NCBI RefSeq assembly: GCF_033807575.1
Contig: NC_084717.1
Location: 5,147,692-5,211,691, forward strand
Source of the DNA: Cydia pomonella
Taxonomy: Eukaryota > Arthropoda > Insecta > Lepidoptera > Tortricidae
Reading direction: 5' to 3'
DNA: 64,000 nt
Positions within the stretch are counted from its first letter, which is position 1. Each line of letters opens with the position of its first letter. Positions 42,179 through 53,473 of the stretch are shown here, one piece after another. The notes beneath the pieces were generated by a model that was not told the origin of the DNA, searched no databases, and was given only the letters and a program-made list of their open reading frames with translations. The translations under genes and the position numbers were made by a program.

Positions 42179-42772
42179 ACGCACCATAGCGTAGTCATCT
42201 CTCTCTATCACTCTTCCATATTAGTGCGACAGTGACAGTTGCGTTTCGTTCGCTACGGAGCGTTAACGATTGATACGTTTGATACGCTGACGGACGTTTG
42301 AAGAAGCAACAGGAGTGGTCATTTCTCCATACAAACGTACTCGACTGTTTCCTCCATGGTTTTTGAAGCTAGAGCAATGATTTTTTCAACACAGATTATT
42401 ATTTTTAATATCTGTGTCGGATGTATGCTTTTTTTTAATATTTTTGTTTCTTAAGGCTAATTTACTAGGCCACAAAGAAAAACATGGTATTCAAAACTGA
42501 CATCAATTAGCCCTAAAAGCAAAACAGTCCGACACATAATTTCATTACCATTTAAACCTCAAAGTTTCGTTCCATTTGGTTAAGTTTTGGAGGAGGAAAC
42601 AGTCGAGTACGAAACATCGTTTTTTGAGATTTTTCGCCTAATCCGGCGTTGTCCTTATCACGCTAGTTTTAGGAGCCGCTTCCATTAGTGAGACGGATAT
42701 TCACCTAAAATATTTGAATTTCAGCTCCCGTATCCTCTTAATAATTGGCATGTTGGTTACGCGGGCAGAGCG
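41866..42772. mobile_element. Large fold-back element with 107-bp arms
   Basis: GCCAACATGCCAATCATTAA, GAGGATACGGGAGCTGATAT and GGAAGCGGCTCCT at 41866-41976 are matched in inverted orientation at 42666-42772 (AGGAGCCGCTTCCATTAGTG, AGCTCCCGTATCCTCTTAAT, GGCATGTTGGTTACGCGGGC). About 690 bp lies between, including a second inverted-repeat element at 42337. Confidence 0.78.
42337..42610. mobile_element. Inverted-repeat element with perfect 19-bp ends
   Basis: GTACTCGACTGTTTCCTCC and its exact complement GGAGGAAACAGTCGAGTAC bound 274 bp. Inside, ATCTGTGTCGGATG and CAGTCCGACACATAA are also inverted. No open frame. Confidence 0.75.
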
Positions 42773-42841
42773 TAAGCTCAACTCAACACTGCACTTAGAC
42801 TGCGCGATTGATTCGAATTCGTGAGTGACACCACTGTACTA

Positions 42842-42971
42842 GGGGCCTACAGCGCAAACCGAAATTCGCAAATTGCGGGAACTTTCTCTTTTACTCTCAC
42901 CATGACGTGATTAGAGCGACAGAGAAAAATGCCCGCAATTGACGAACTTCAATTTTCGCGGTTGTAGCCCT
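42842..42971. mobile_element. Palindromic MITE with GGGCCTACAGCG ends
   Basis: GGGCCTACAGCGCAAACCGA, AATTCGCAAATTGCGGG at the left face CCCGCAATTGACGAACTTCA, ATTTTCGCGGTTGTAGCCC at the right. Confidence 0.78.
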
Positions 42972-43144
42972 TGCTCCATTCTTATTACCCGTCAGGCCCG
43001 TCCTTAGATATATGTAAATGCCTCCGAGTTAATTCTAGAACTAAATTAAATAAATAGGTTTTCGTAAATAATACAGTTGTGCTAAGTTTTAAGGAATAAG
43101 ACAGGTATCTCAATGCTAGGATTGATTGTATGATATTTAAAACC

Positions 43145-43202
43145 ATTCAAACCCATGACCAGTGGGTTCAGGCAGGGTTACTACCCACTAGGCCCGACAG
43201 TT
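43145..43202 (-). mobile_element. SINE head fragment, antisense
   Basis: GGGTTACTACCCACTAGGCC is the reverse complement of the A-box region. TTCAAACCCATGACC may be the decayed B box. The remainder of the SINE is missing. Confidence 0.65.
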
Positions 43203-44321
43203 ACTATAAACTGTTTGCAATTTATAATTTATAAACTAGTAAAAAACGGGTGTGTAACATTCAGCTACAATGATTTTAAAACTGCAGCTTTTAAACTAGC
43301 TTTGAACCGGTCCGGTACGATACGATATTAACCGTACCGTGTACCAGTTAGTGCAACAACCGTAATCTAAGCGAACATGCCGCGTGCATGAGCTTCATGT
43401 GCCACAGACGAGTCAGTTATGAGGACTGCTAACAGGGTGAACCCTCCTGTGAATGAACACCCCCCAGTGAATTAACAAAATCACATTTTATGTCTAAAGA
43501 TTTTTACCACTGGCCGTATATTTTTTTACTAACTACTTGTTTTCTATGCAATGGCAACACGTAATAAATTTATTTTCACGTCAGCAGCTAGAACAAGGGT
43601 AATTTGCTGCTTAAAAACAGTGAGCAAAATCGCATTTTGCTCACCGAGTGAGACAAAATAACATTCAAGTGACCTTTATATTCGAATGTCATTTCAACGT
43701 GCGGGGCCTAATACAAGTTCGAAATATTTGGATTCTATTATCTTTATCCCTTTCACGTCATTAGCAAAAAGAAAGAGACAAAAAGTGCATACGTAATTCA
43801 ACGGTATATTGACGGTTTATAATAGACCCCCGAAATAAGTCAGACCGCATCGTTCCAAAACACCCTACGAGTCTTCATTCGTAATAATTAATTAATTAAA
43901 TAAAAGTTTAAAATTTAATAAAAACACCATATTTTACGTATTTTATTATACAATCAAAACAATGAACTTATACAATTTTACGCAATTGTTACGCAGTAAA
44001 TAATTCTACTTAACTACTTTTAACGATCTCTACTATAGTTGACAAATAGTAGTATCCGCAATTCGGACCGAATCTTAGTGTTTTTTTTTTACAAAAAAAA
44101 GTTGTCGATTGAACTGTCAATTGGTTTTTTTTTTTTTTGATGTTCGTTAATTCATTATTTTCGTATTATTTTATTGAAATTTCTTTCGTTTTGTTTCATT
44201 ACTGTAATTAAAGTTAATTGTTAGAATACCTTCAGAAAACATGAGTGAAATAGTGATCCGTCCGTCTGGATTACATTTTTTCAGGTTGTAATTTTTGATG
44301 GCCGACTGACGTGAAAAATTT
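43203..44321. other. No gene seen
   Basis: A perfect hairpin GTGAGCAAAAT-CGC-ATTTTGCTCAC stands at 43620-43644, of a kind often found in lepidopteran MITEs. Long T runs occur near 44080 and 44130. Nothing coding. Confidence 0.45.
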
Positions 44322-44500
44322 TGTGTACTACACGAGATCAAAGTTATTTACATCTCGTGCGCTTTTGAGTCCCTTACTACGCTCAAGATTCTAAATTAGA
44401 TTCACGAGCGTAGCGAGATTATACAATCTTTCGCTTGCACGGGACTCAAAACAAGCACTCGAAGAAATATCAAACTTTGCTCTCTTGTTGTACAAATAAC
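44322..44500. mobile_element. Fold-back element with TACACGAGATCAAAG ends
   Basis: TACACGAGATCAAAGTTATT and GCGCTTTTGAGTCCC at the left face GGGACTCAAAACAAGCACTC and ATATCAAACTTTGCTCTCTT then GTTGTACA at the right, with a GAGCGTAGCGAG hairpin between. Confidence 0.7.
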
Positions 44501-44670
44501 TATTTCGACCCGTTCGACTAACACACACTCAGTAACTGTCTTTTGAAGTTTGTGTGATTCTGGTTTTGAGGATTCGTATGAAAAAAAATAGATCCCAAGT
44601 GCTTACGTTTGGAGCAACATATAAAGTGCTTATTTAATGTAAGTTTTGTTATTTGCGTGTATTAGGTTTA

Positions 44671-46075
44671 CCAAAGTCAAAGTCAAAATATTCTTTATTC
44701 AAATAGGCCTAGCAACAAGCACTTTTAAATCGTCAAATTTTACAAATATCATCTTAATCTAAATATCAGAGCAATTTATTGATGCAGTTATTATTGTTCT
44801 AAAAAAAACATTGAACTATTATAGATATGGTAAACTTAATAATAAGAATTTCACAAAAAGATCGTCAAACATCAAAATTGTATAAAAATACTAGTCTAGA
44901 ACCTTTCTAGAATAAAATCTAAATGTCAAAAAATACGGTATATATATACATTGAATTATCAATTTCATCATTAATAACATAACAATAAATATTCATTCTT
45001 TACAATCACACTTAATCCCACGGTGTTTCATCATTCATGTAGTCTTGTGTGCTATAATAGGCTTTAGAGATAAGCTTACGTTTTACATAATTTTTAAATT
45101 TACTAACAGACAATTCAGTTATAATATTAGGAAGTTTATTGTAAAATCTTACACAATTACCCATGAATGATTTCTTAATTTTATGGAGCCTAGTGAAGGG
45201 CACTGCGAGCTTATGCTTATTTCTAGTATTAATATTATGTATTTCACAGTTTTTCTTAAAACTGGCAATGTTTTTATGTACATACAGAATATTCTCATAA
45301 ATATATTGACAGTGCACTGTCATTATGTTAATGTCCTTAAACTTATCTCTAAGTGTGTCTCTATGGTACATTTTATATATTGCACGAATAGCCCTCTTCT
45401 GCAGAACAAAAATGGTATTTATCTCTGAAGCACTACCCCATAGTAAAATACCATATGACATAATGCTATGAAAGTAACTAAAGTAAACTAATCGAGCTGT
45501 TTTCACGTCTGTTAACTGACGGATCTTGCTCACTGCAAAAGCTGCAGAACTCAGTCTATTCGAGAGATTAGCAATATGGGGACCCCATTGTAGTTTAGAA
45601 TCTAAAGTTATACCAAGAAAAACTGTGCTATCTACTAGTTCCAATTCCTCATCCTTGACAATGACACCTGTTTGCTCATTCCTTATGTGACTTGTAACAA
45701 ACTTAATGCACTTAGTCTTTTTCTCATTTAACAATAAATTATTAACATTAAACCAATTTACTACTTTAGAAATAGCATTGTTTACATCACTGCAAGCTTG
45801 TTGCTGTCGTTTGACTTTGAAAATAAGTGAGGTATCGTCTGCAAACAATACTATGTCATGGTGGGTCTTTACAAGGTAAGGCAGGTCATTAATGTAGATA
45901 AGGAACAGGAACGGCCCCAATATTGATCCCTGCGGTACACCCATAGAGACCAATGACCCCGGTGATCGCTGTCCACTCACATCAACCCTTTGTATTCTAC
46001 CGTGTAAGTAAGACTTTATTAAATTACCTTCTGTAAATGTAAATTTTGTTAGCTTATTCTCTGATTAAGTCTTAA
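44671..46075 (-). mobile_element. 5'-truncated LINE, about 1.4 kb
   Basis: On the minus strand an open reverse transcriptase segment (45012-46064) is followed by about 340 bp of 3' UTR with GAATAAAGAATATTTTGACT and a terminal TTTGACTTTGAC repeat at 44671-44690. This is a familiar lepidopteran Jockey/CR1-like 3' end. The 5' half (endonuclease, RT motifs 0-A, ORF1) is missing, as expected after incomplete reverse transcription. Confidence 0.9.
45012..46064 (-). pseudogene. Non-LTR reverse transcriptase, C-terminal two-thirds, intact frame
   Basis: There are 350 open codons. The first residues (ENKLTKFTFTEGN, LIKSYLHGRIQRV) correspond to the fingers/palm boundary before motif B; GVPQGSILGPFLFLIYIND is motif B and LFADDTSLIF carries the catalytic FADD of motif C. 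VFLGITLDSKLQWGPHI and GILLWGSA follow in the thumb, and the C-terminus contains KAYYSTQDYMND. Motif A, the endonuclease and the start are missing. No stop interrupts the remaining frame, so this copy is fairly young. It begins just after an in-frame TAA at 46065-46067. Confidence 0.93.
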
Positions 46076-46301
46076 TCTTTTTATAGCTCCATTACTAGAT
46101 CATGAAATATTCTCAAATTAGTAAATGAACGGTGTGTTTATTTACTGGAGTCGCGAAGATTTCATTTTATTCTAAATTTAAATGTAAACGTAATGGTATT
46201 AAGCTTATTTTTTGTGATTCTGCATAGAAAACGATTCTGATTCTTTCAGCCAGTTTTGGAACAAAGCAAATTTCTATAGTCCATTTACTAGATTTTTATG
46301 T

Positions 46302-46616
46302 ATGAACAATACAGTAAACTATAAAAATTTGGCTTATTTATTTATTACATTTCTACTAATTCTATGTATGAACAATGTAACGGCGAACAAAGTTTATTAT
46401 TCTAAAGACTTTGCTGAGCCAGACCCTTTTTCTTCAAAATTTACACGTTATTACTTGTTTTACATAGATTTTCTTTCCCTTGTTAATTATTTAATATGTT
46501 CCTGTATTACTGGTGAAAAACATTCATTTTATTATATTCTAATCTATTTAGAACCAATATGGATGAGTAAAAAAGATATGAACATGTTCGATTTATGTCC
46601 TAAAAAGAGCTGGTAA
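46302..46616 (+). CDS. Open frame with signal-peptide-like start, unknown
   Basis: 104 codons starting MNNTVNYKNLAYLFITFLLI then LCMNNVTANK: a hydrophobic segment of about 14 residues followed by a plausible small-residue cleavage region. Later parts include SKFTRYYLFYIDFLSLVNYL and a second hydrophobic stretch. It ends GAGCTG|GTAAAG, where a donor would overlap the stop, so it could be a first exon. The codons are AT-rich like the background and no family is recognised. A chance frame in AT-rich DNA is equally likely. Confidence 0.22.
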   Translation: MNNTVNYKNLAYLFITFLLILCMNNVTANKVYYSKDFAEPDPFSSKFTRYYLFYIDFLSLVNYLICSCITGEKHSFYYILIYLEPIWMSKKDMNMFDLCPKKSW

Positions 46617-47819
46617 AGCTTTTCTTTTTAAAAATGTTTGTAATGCTGATTAAAAAGACCTAAATAATGTTCATTCACTGGGTTTTGCGGTGTTCCTTCA
46701 TTAGTTTTTATGTTCATTCTTGCTAATTTAATTGAGGATTGATTAAATAACAAATATTTTTTCCAGTTATTAATGAATGCTGAAATACATACATCATTCA
46801 CTGGAGATCTTACCCTACATTTAAACTAGTTTAGATCCGGTCCGGCATGATCCGAAATTAACCCCTCAGGTATCGCTTGACTGGAGGGTGTGTTATGATT
46901 AATATAATTATAATAAAACTCTCATACACTTGCCATAATGCCATTTCATATATTATTACTTGTTATAATGTAATTATTATTTTTACACGTTGATTTTATT
47001 ATATTATGATTTAATCTAAACCGCTATTGATATAATGCCTATTTTTGTATTGATTTTTAACTAGTATAAATACATATTGCATAATGGCTTTTGTTATATT
47101 ATATTTTAATATAACGTAATATTTCACAAAATTTAAAACTTTTTTTATGGGGTAACAGTTCTAACCTAACCTAGCCCACTTATTGCTAGATATTCGTTTG
47201 TAAAAAGCACTTAATTCAATTTTCTGGAAGCCTTTTACTTCATTGGCCTCGTCAACAATATTCAGAGCAAAGCCAATTTGTATAGGCAATAGGCATTCAT
47301 AGGCAAGAATAGGCATTCTTTATTTTTTACTGGTCTCTGGTGTCGCCTAACAAGCACCGAGCATTTCAATATTTAAAAGCAAAAGTCGTATCTGTATACA
47401 ATTTCGTTATTGACATACGACTTTTTATGTAACATAGAACGATCTAACGATTCAATAGATGGAGCACATTTTTACGCTCTAAATTCTGCTTCTAAATGCG
47501 TTCCGATTAAGGTGTATTGGAGTTATTACGTGAAAGGAAAAATACAGATTAAAAAAACCTAAATAAAATTATACTCATTAAGTAAAAAAAATTTAACCAT
47601 TCAAATTCATTATATGTATGTCATTATAATCATTCTATGTCAATAAAATATTCACACAACACAACCACAATCTTATAATAATAGGACAACCATAGACAAT
47701 ATTAAACATTGGTCCAAACGCCATTTTAAACCGACTGCCCGCTGTCGTTCGCTCCGGTCACTAACTAGATTTATGATAGCTGTGATAAACTTCAGAGTCA
47801 ATTGTTGTTTCAGATGTTT
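46617..47819. other. No recognisable feature
   Basis: Very AT-rich. No coding frame, splice pair or placed repeat. Confidence 0.45.
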
Positions 47820-48548
47820 AGGGTTCTGTATTCTGTACCTTATAAGGAAAAAACAGAATACTTATAGGATCACTTTGTTGTCCGTCTGTCTATCTGTCAA
47901 GACCCTTTATCTCGGAAACGCGTGGAGGTATCGAGTTGAAATTCAAACCATATTATTCAGTTCTACAGTCCCTTGAAGCTGTGAAAAAATCAAACTTCTA
48001 AGTTAAGGTAAAAAAAAAATATACTGCCGTTTATGCCGCAAAATCGTATAATTTCCACACGCAAGGGAATCTAAATTAATAGCGTACCTCCCGTTGACTT
48101 AGAACTATGAAATTTGGCAAATAATATCATCTACTCTATATAAACTACTACTACAGGAAAAATCTAAAAACAATATATTTGTAACTACAATTTTGTGGTG
48201 ACCAAATATTTTTGTAGATTACAAAATAGTACATTACGATACAAGTGCGAAAAATAGGAAATTCGAAACGAGTGGCGATAAATTAAAACACGACCGAAGG
48301 GAGTGTTTTAAATCGACACGAGTTGCGAATTACCTATTCGCACATGTATCGTACAACGTTTTACAGTACATATGGCCCTTTAAATGTTTGACACAGTAAC
48401 GTAATATACTTATTTGCGCACTAGTGCGCTAAAGTAGCACCATATGTACTGTAAAATATATAATAAGTACCTATACTATATATTCATACCGAATCCTCTT
48501 TTGTTTCACTTGTTTGTGTGTTTCACGTCGACTCGCACTTGTCCGGTT
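47820..48548 (+). repeat. Family H copy 2, interrupted by family G MITE
   Basis: AGGGTTCTGTA, TCACTTTGTTGTCCGTCTGT, ACGCGTGGAGGTATCGAGTT and TGCCGTTTATGCCGCAAAAT parallel the copy at 1267. After the inserted MITE the family's right end appears as CACGTCGACTCGCACTTGTC then CGG. Confidence 0.78.
48229..48457. mobile_element. Fold-back MITE, family G copy 1, inserted in family H
   Basis: It starts GTACATTACGATACAAGTGC and ends ATATGTACTGTAAAA, with TA on both sides. Inside, TCGAAACGAGTGGCGATAAA faces ATCGACACGAGTTGCGAATT. The copy at 60068 is almost identical, which implies recent movement. Confidence 0.85.
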
Positions 48549-49260
48549 ATTGTTTCCTGAAATTGGTTAGCTCATAGAAGAAACGAAAAATATTATATTT
48601 AAACACGTGTTATCTTTGATTGGTTTTTTTAAGTGTTAATCACAATGCCAGTTCAATGAAAAAATAGCAGCTAAAATGACATTCTAGACTAATCACGAAC
48701 CCATTTAAAAAACTACCGGAATAACCCAAATACTCCCCTATTTCTAGTTGACGGATTTAGTTTCTAAAATACAAGCTGGCTAACGATTTATTACCAGAGA
48801 GAATTCTCTGACTAAAAATTCTAAAATCAAAACGCTGTTTTTTCGAGTCGTATCTATAGTACTACTGTTTTGAAAGGTTAGGTTAGTAAAATTAACATAT
48901 TCATGTTTTAAATTTAACTTGATTGCGTACTTTTATAACTTATTTCTTATGAACGAACTCCAATGCTCACCCACCTAAAAAAATCAAATCAACAAAAAAT
49001 CCATACAAACTATCAAAAACTAACGAAATCTCACGAGAATCTTTCGGATATAAGAAATAATTTTGTGTCTAAGCTGAAACGTAGACGCTACGCGCTCGCT
49101 CAGACAATTATAAAAAGATTACTAGTTTTTCCTCTAACTAAAATATAAAATAACATCGCAAATAAATGCAAAAGATGACAACTTTTAATACAAAAGAGGT
49201 CAAGTTGTCAAACTCGAAAAGTTACTTAGAACGGACGTTTCTATTAAAGTTGTGAAAGTA
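48549..49260. other. No recognisable feature
   Basis: AT-rich. The plus-strand frame at 48963-49148 is lysine/asparagine-rich and low in information; not supported as a gene. Confidence 0.4.
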
Positions 49261-49484
49261 CGAAGTTATAGTTCCTTTGTTAGCATTACAAAAAAGGTAA
49301 ACAATCTTGACCTATCTTTTTATTTGAAAACACTTGAAAAATAAGTCACGGCAAATATGTTACAATTAATAAATCATAGCTACTGTTTTTAGAAAGCGTT
49401 TTTCAATAAAACGACATGTCAAGCTTGTTTACCTTTTTTAGGGTTCCGTAGTCAACTAGGAACCCTTATAGTTTCGCCATGTCC

Positions 49485-49519
<35 letters not shown>

Positions 49520-50175
49520 CGAGGCTTTGCTCCGTGGTCGTTAGTGCTAGCTGAAATTCGGCATGGATATATAAATCAATAAAGCCGACAAAGTCGTACA
49601 ATAAAATCTAAAAATTTAATTTTTTTGAGGGTACCTCCCCTACACGTAAAGTGGGGGTGAATTTTTTTTTTTGCTTCAACCCCACAGTGTGGGGTATCGT
49701 TGGAAAGGTCTTTCAAAACTAATAGGGGTATTCTACAAACATTTTTTGACAAAGTGAATATATTCGGAGATAATCGCTCCGAAAGAAAAAAAAATCCCCC
49801 CCCCCCCCTCTAACTTTTGAACCATAGGTCCAAAAAATATGAAAAAAATCGTGGAAGTAGAGCTTAAGAAAGACATTAAATGAAAACTATAGCGGACATG
49901 ATCAGTTTAGCTGTTTTTGAGTAATCGCAAAAAGTTTCCCCTTCATAGTAAAAAGACTTACTTTAATTAGGTATACTGATTATGCAAATTAGCCATTTGT
50001 TTAACTTGCGTGAAAGGTACCGTTTCATCCCTTGGTTAACAATTTACTATACTTTAAGCTCCAGTTTAGCTTATTGTGACGGAAGAGTAACTACGGAACC
50101 CTACACTGAGCGTGGCCCGACATGCTCTTGGCCGGTTTTTATTTTCTAATGCTAACAAAGAGACCATAGTTTTAA
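49261..50175. mobile_element. Fold-back MITE interrupted by family H copy 3
   Basis: The left arm CCTTTGTTAGCATTACAAAA, AAGGTAAACAATCTTGACC (49261-49312) is matched by GTCAAGCTTGTTTACCTTTT (49419-49438) and, after the 0.7-kb insertion, AATGCTAACAAAG (50148-50160). The right arm is therefore cut in two by family H. Confidence 0.72.
49440..50140 (+). repeat. Family H copy 3, long form, 0.7 kb
   Basis: AGGGTTCCGTAGTCAACTAG then GAACCC starts the copy, followed by a TCTG microsatellite (49481-49520), GAGGGTACCTCCCCTACACG, a 13-base C run before TCTAACTTTTGAACC, and the end ACTACGGAACCCTACACTGA then GCGTGGCCCGACATGCTCTT. Short inverted ends (GGGTTCCGTAGT / ACTACGGAACCC) suggest a DNA element. No open frame. 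Confidence 0.75.
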
Positions 50176-50182
50176 CCCATTA

Positions 50183-50323
50183 ACCCCTTATTCATAAACG
50201 TCCACTAAAGTTAACAAGTCGCTAATAATCGTTTGTCCCTTTCCATCATACCAATACGTCGGAAAGGGACAAACGATTATTAGCGGCTTGTTAACTTTAG
50301 TAGACGTTTATGAATAAGGGGGT
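50183..50323. mobile_element. Palindromic MITE, family E copy 2 (141 bp)
   Basis: ACCCCTTATTCATAAACGTC to GACGTTTATGAATAAGGGGG then T, between TA pairs (50181-50182 and 50324-50325). Arms nearly identical to the copy at 4625; loop in opposite orientation. Confidence 0.88.
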
Positions 50324-51019
50324 TAGAATTTCTGGCAAGATATGAAACTGTTATGTACTCCAATATGTACATACATCAATACCAAGCAAAACAAACAAAT
50401 CGCAGGCATCCGTGCGGGCGCAGAACTCACAACTTCAAATTGAGTTAAATTATTTAACGGAAATACTTTCCAGGACCTTATTTTGCTATTGACATTCAAA
50501 TTATACTGAAAATCTATTGGCTATATTTATATAACCAGCCTTCAACCAGGAGACTCTTCCTTGCTCCTAGGGCTTCTTAAAGATGTCTCAACCACAGATT
50601 TAGGGTTGCCATTATTATTGAGTCATCATTGAGTATTGACTTGAGAGGCGCTTGAAATCTGGAGGAGGCCTGCACCCAAAGAGGATCTACAAAATATGTT
50701 TATCATAATATATTTTTAAAATTTTTATTTTTTACTGTTATGTTGTTGATAATTAATAAAGGCTTTATTTTAAGTGAGACACAGACTTTCACTACGATTA
50801 GTAATTTAGTAAGAGGCAGAGCCTCTTTGTCGTGCAGTGCAATCTATATCCGTGATAGGTCCTCAGTTCTTGGCTCTTCTTGACGCTCTCGCTCTTTCAC
50901 GCTTTATTTCGGAGAGCTTTTACTAGATTCCTATGATTTAATTTGCTCAGTTGCTAATACTAAGTACAAATTTAAACTCCAAAAAGATGTCTTATTTTTA
51001 TCCGTTAAGTACCTATAAT
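50324..51019. other. Possible LINE 3' remnant
   Basis: 50630-50775 has CTGGAGGAGGCCTGCACCCA then AAGAGGATC (reading LEEACTQRGS) and AATAAAGGCTTTATTTT, like a short LINE 3' end. 50810-50930 is GC-richer (CGCTCTCGCTCTTTCACGC) and probably MITE-derived. The rest is unassigned. Confidence 0.35.
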
Positions 51020-51180
51020 TTAGTTCGTTAGTTTAAGTTTTGCACCGACCTTGACATGACAAATGGAAGTGCCATTAAAAACTTCATATTTTCAAAGTAA
51101 TTTGACGGTTATGGTGCCACTGTCACACTCTGTCACTGCAAACTATAGAGTCTGTGCCGAGTTAACTTGGTCTGACTCTA
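51020..51180. mobile_element. Diverged family A MITE
   Basis: The right end TTAACTTGGTCTGACTC followed by TA matches family A. The left end is decayed (GTTTTGCACCGACCTTGAC against GAGTCTGTGCCGAGTTAAC). Confidence 0.55.
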
Positions 51181-52017
51181 TTTGTTCATAAATGCTCGAT
51201 GGAAAGAAGAGGACGGTTTCAAGCTACTGATTGTATTGGATTTGTATTATAGGGTAGTGTACTTTGATTTCTAAATACGAACATGGGACATGCGATGCGA
51301 GCGACAACTTAGAGTCTTAGACTGAACTTCGAGTTTCGTTTGTAAGTATTCGACAAATACTTAATTCTTTTAAACCGACTTCGAGAAAACAATGGTGTAC
51401 AATTTGGCACTATGATTTTGAAAGGGAAGTAAGAATAAAACACCGAGTAAAATTATAAACAGGCGTTTGTTTTTTCTATCTGAAAAATCTTTACACAATT
51501 TAATATAAAACATAAAAAAGTTTAGCATCTTATAGATTTTAGGATGAATAAAGTTTACGCGATGTAGGATATTCACCGGTCATAACAGCGCCATCTACCA
51601 GGATATTGGGAAAACACATCAAATGAGGAGTTTTATACAAATTATGTTGTATTTTTAGAAGCTTTTGTTTATTTGATTTTACCGTTTTCTGTGTGGCTTC
51701 AATAACTATATTACTTATTTGACTTTTATATGTTCCGGTTTTATGTGTAGGTACCTAATATATATCGTCTTTAGTCACATAGACTAATTAACTATGACAG
51801 TCGATCATTTCAAGTTTGAATGTGCATAGACTGATAAAAAACAAATGTCGATATGCCTCTACACATGCCTCTTACCAAACTTACTTGTCAACGAAAAAGT
51901 CCTTAACTGTTATCTTATCTAGGATTTCCCCCGTTTCTTAGATCGTAACATTCGTAACCATTTAGATTTGCCTCCTCACCGAAGTGCAATGCTTCACTTG
52001 AATTATTACGGAGCAGT
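51181..52017. other. No recognisable feature
   Basis: AT-rich sequence without a supported gene. AACCGACTTCGAGAAAAC at 51373 resembles a stray end of the CCGACTTC element. Confidence 0.4.
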
Positions 52018-52695
52018 CCGATAGCGAAGACGAATGCATCGATGCAATTGACTCTCGACCAACGGAGCGGAAAATATACAATCGTACTGATTCATGTGTT
52101 TGGACTCGGGAAAAATGGCTAATCTTAAAAGCTTGTTCTCATTCTCAGATATGTATTGAAGATTTATAGAGATCTTTGGGAGAAAATGTAAGGGATACGT
52201 ACATTTGTCGGGTTGGCCGTGTCGGAAAAAGTTCTACGCAATATCAATTGTTACCGATTGTAATCAGTGCCATCTTTTGAACGAAAGTGAACTAGGATAA
52301 CATACGTCGTATCTTAATGTTCGGTAGCTTCATTATAATAACGTGTAACGTATGACGTGTAATGCATTGATACGATACAATCGACAATCGTGATAAAGGA
52401 AACGGCAAAATGGTTCTCTAAATCATTACCGAATATTATTTTGCCGAATGTCATTTAGCAACCAAGTATTCCCATAATTTGTGTAATAATGTCCTATAAT
52501 TTCACTTTGCTGAATGATAAATTGGCCACTCAATACAATAATAATTAACCAAATCTACTAATCAGTAGTAAAGTCAGCGAAGGCGCTGCCGGAGACTAAT
52601 GCATCGATACGATTGACTCGTGAGTCTCGTGACAAACGAAGCGGAAAAATATACAATCTTTCTGATTCATGTGTTTGGACTCGAGGAGAAATGAT
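52018..52695 (+). repeat. Direct repeat, two ~110-bp units 550 bp apart
   Basis: AATGCATCGATGCAATTGAC, AGCGGAAAATATACAATC and TGATTCATGTGTTTGGACTC at 52033-52118 recur at 52589-52683 with small changes. Between them are TGCCGAATGTCATTTAGC and TTTGCTGAATGATAAATTGG, MITE-like words, around a 28-bp SINE tail remnant (52474-52502). Confidence 0.65.
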
Positions 52696-52848
52696 CAATT
52701 TCAATAACGTAGCTGGGAAAGTGCAGTTCTAGAGTGGCTAAGTTTCAAAAACAAATTGGAATTGTTTTGATGATATCTCGTGATGTAACGAATGATCCCT
52801 ATTACAGTACAGTGACTGTTACGTACTATAGTCATCAGCAGAAGTTTT

Positions 52849-53473
52849 TTGTCCGTCTGTCAGTTCATCCACGGCTTTGCTCCGTGATCATTAGTGGTTC
52901 CTACCACTAAAAATAATAATAATAATATAATATATATAAAAAAATACATATATTGCAGCTTCCTAGCTGCAATTTGGCATGGATACATAAATCATGAATG
53001 GCGATAGAACAATAAAATAAAAAGTAGAAATAAATTTTATTTGGTACCTCCATACAAAATATATATATTTTTTTTTAAGTCAATGGTGTGGGGTTTCATT
53101 GGATAGGTCTTTCAAAACGAAGGGCTCCAAAAACAATTTTGTGATAGAGTTAATATTTTCGGAAAAGCGATTGCTATGAAAAAAAAATGTTCCGTTCCTT
53201 CTAACTTTTGAACCATGGGTCAAAAAAATCGTGAAACAAGAACTTATAAAATATTTTCAATGAAAACAATAGCGAACATAATCGGTCCAGTCGTTTTAAA
53301 GATATTGCAAAAAATCTTCTTAGTAAAAAAACGTACAAAGCGCTGCAAAGGTACTTCCTTATGCTTGTAATGTACATTATACTTACTAATAGCCCCCGTT
53401 TGACCTATTTTAACAGAATGGTTACCACGAAACCCTACACTGAGCTTGTCCCGACATGTTCTTGGCCGATTTT
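52849..53473 (+). repeat. Family H copy 4, long form
   Basis: GTCCGTCTGTCAGTTCATCC, GGCTTTGCTCCGTGATCATT, GGTGTGGGGTTTCATTGGAT, CTTCTAACTTTTGAACCATG and the end ACCCTACACTGAGCTTGTCC then CGACATGTTCTTGGCC follow the order of copy 3. The left 40 bp are lost and the C run is mutated. Confidence 0.75.
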
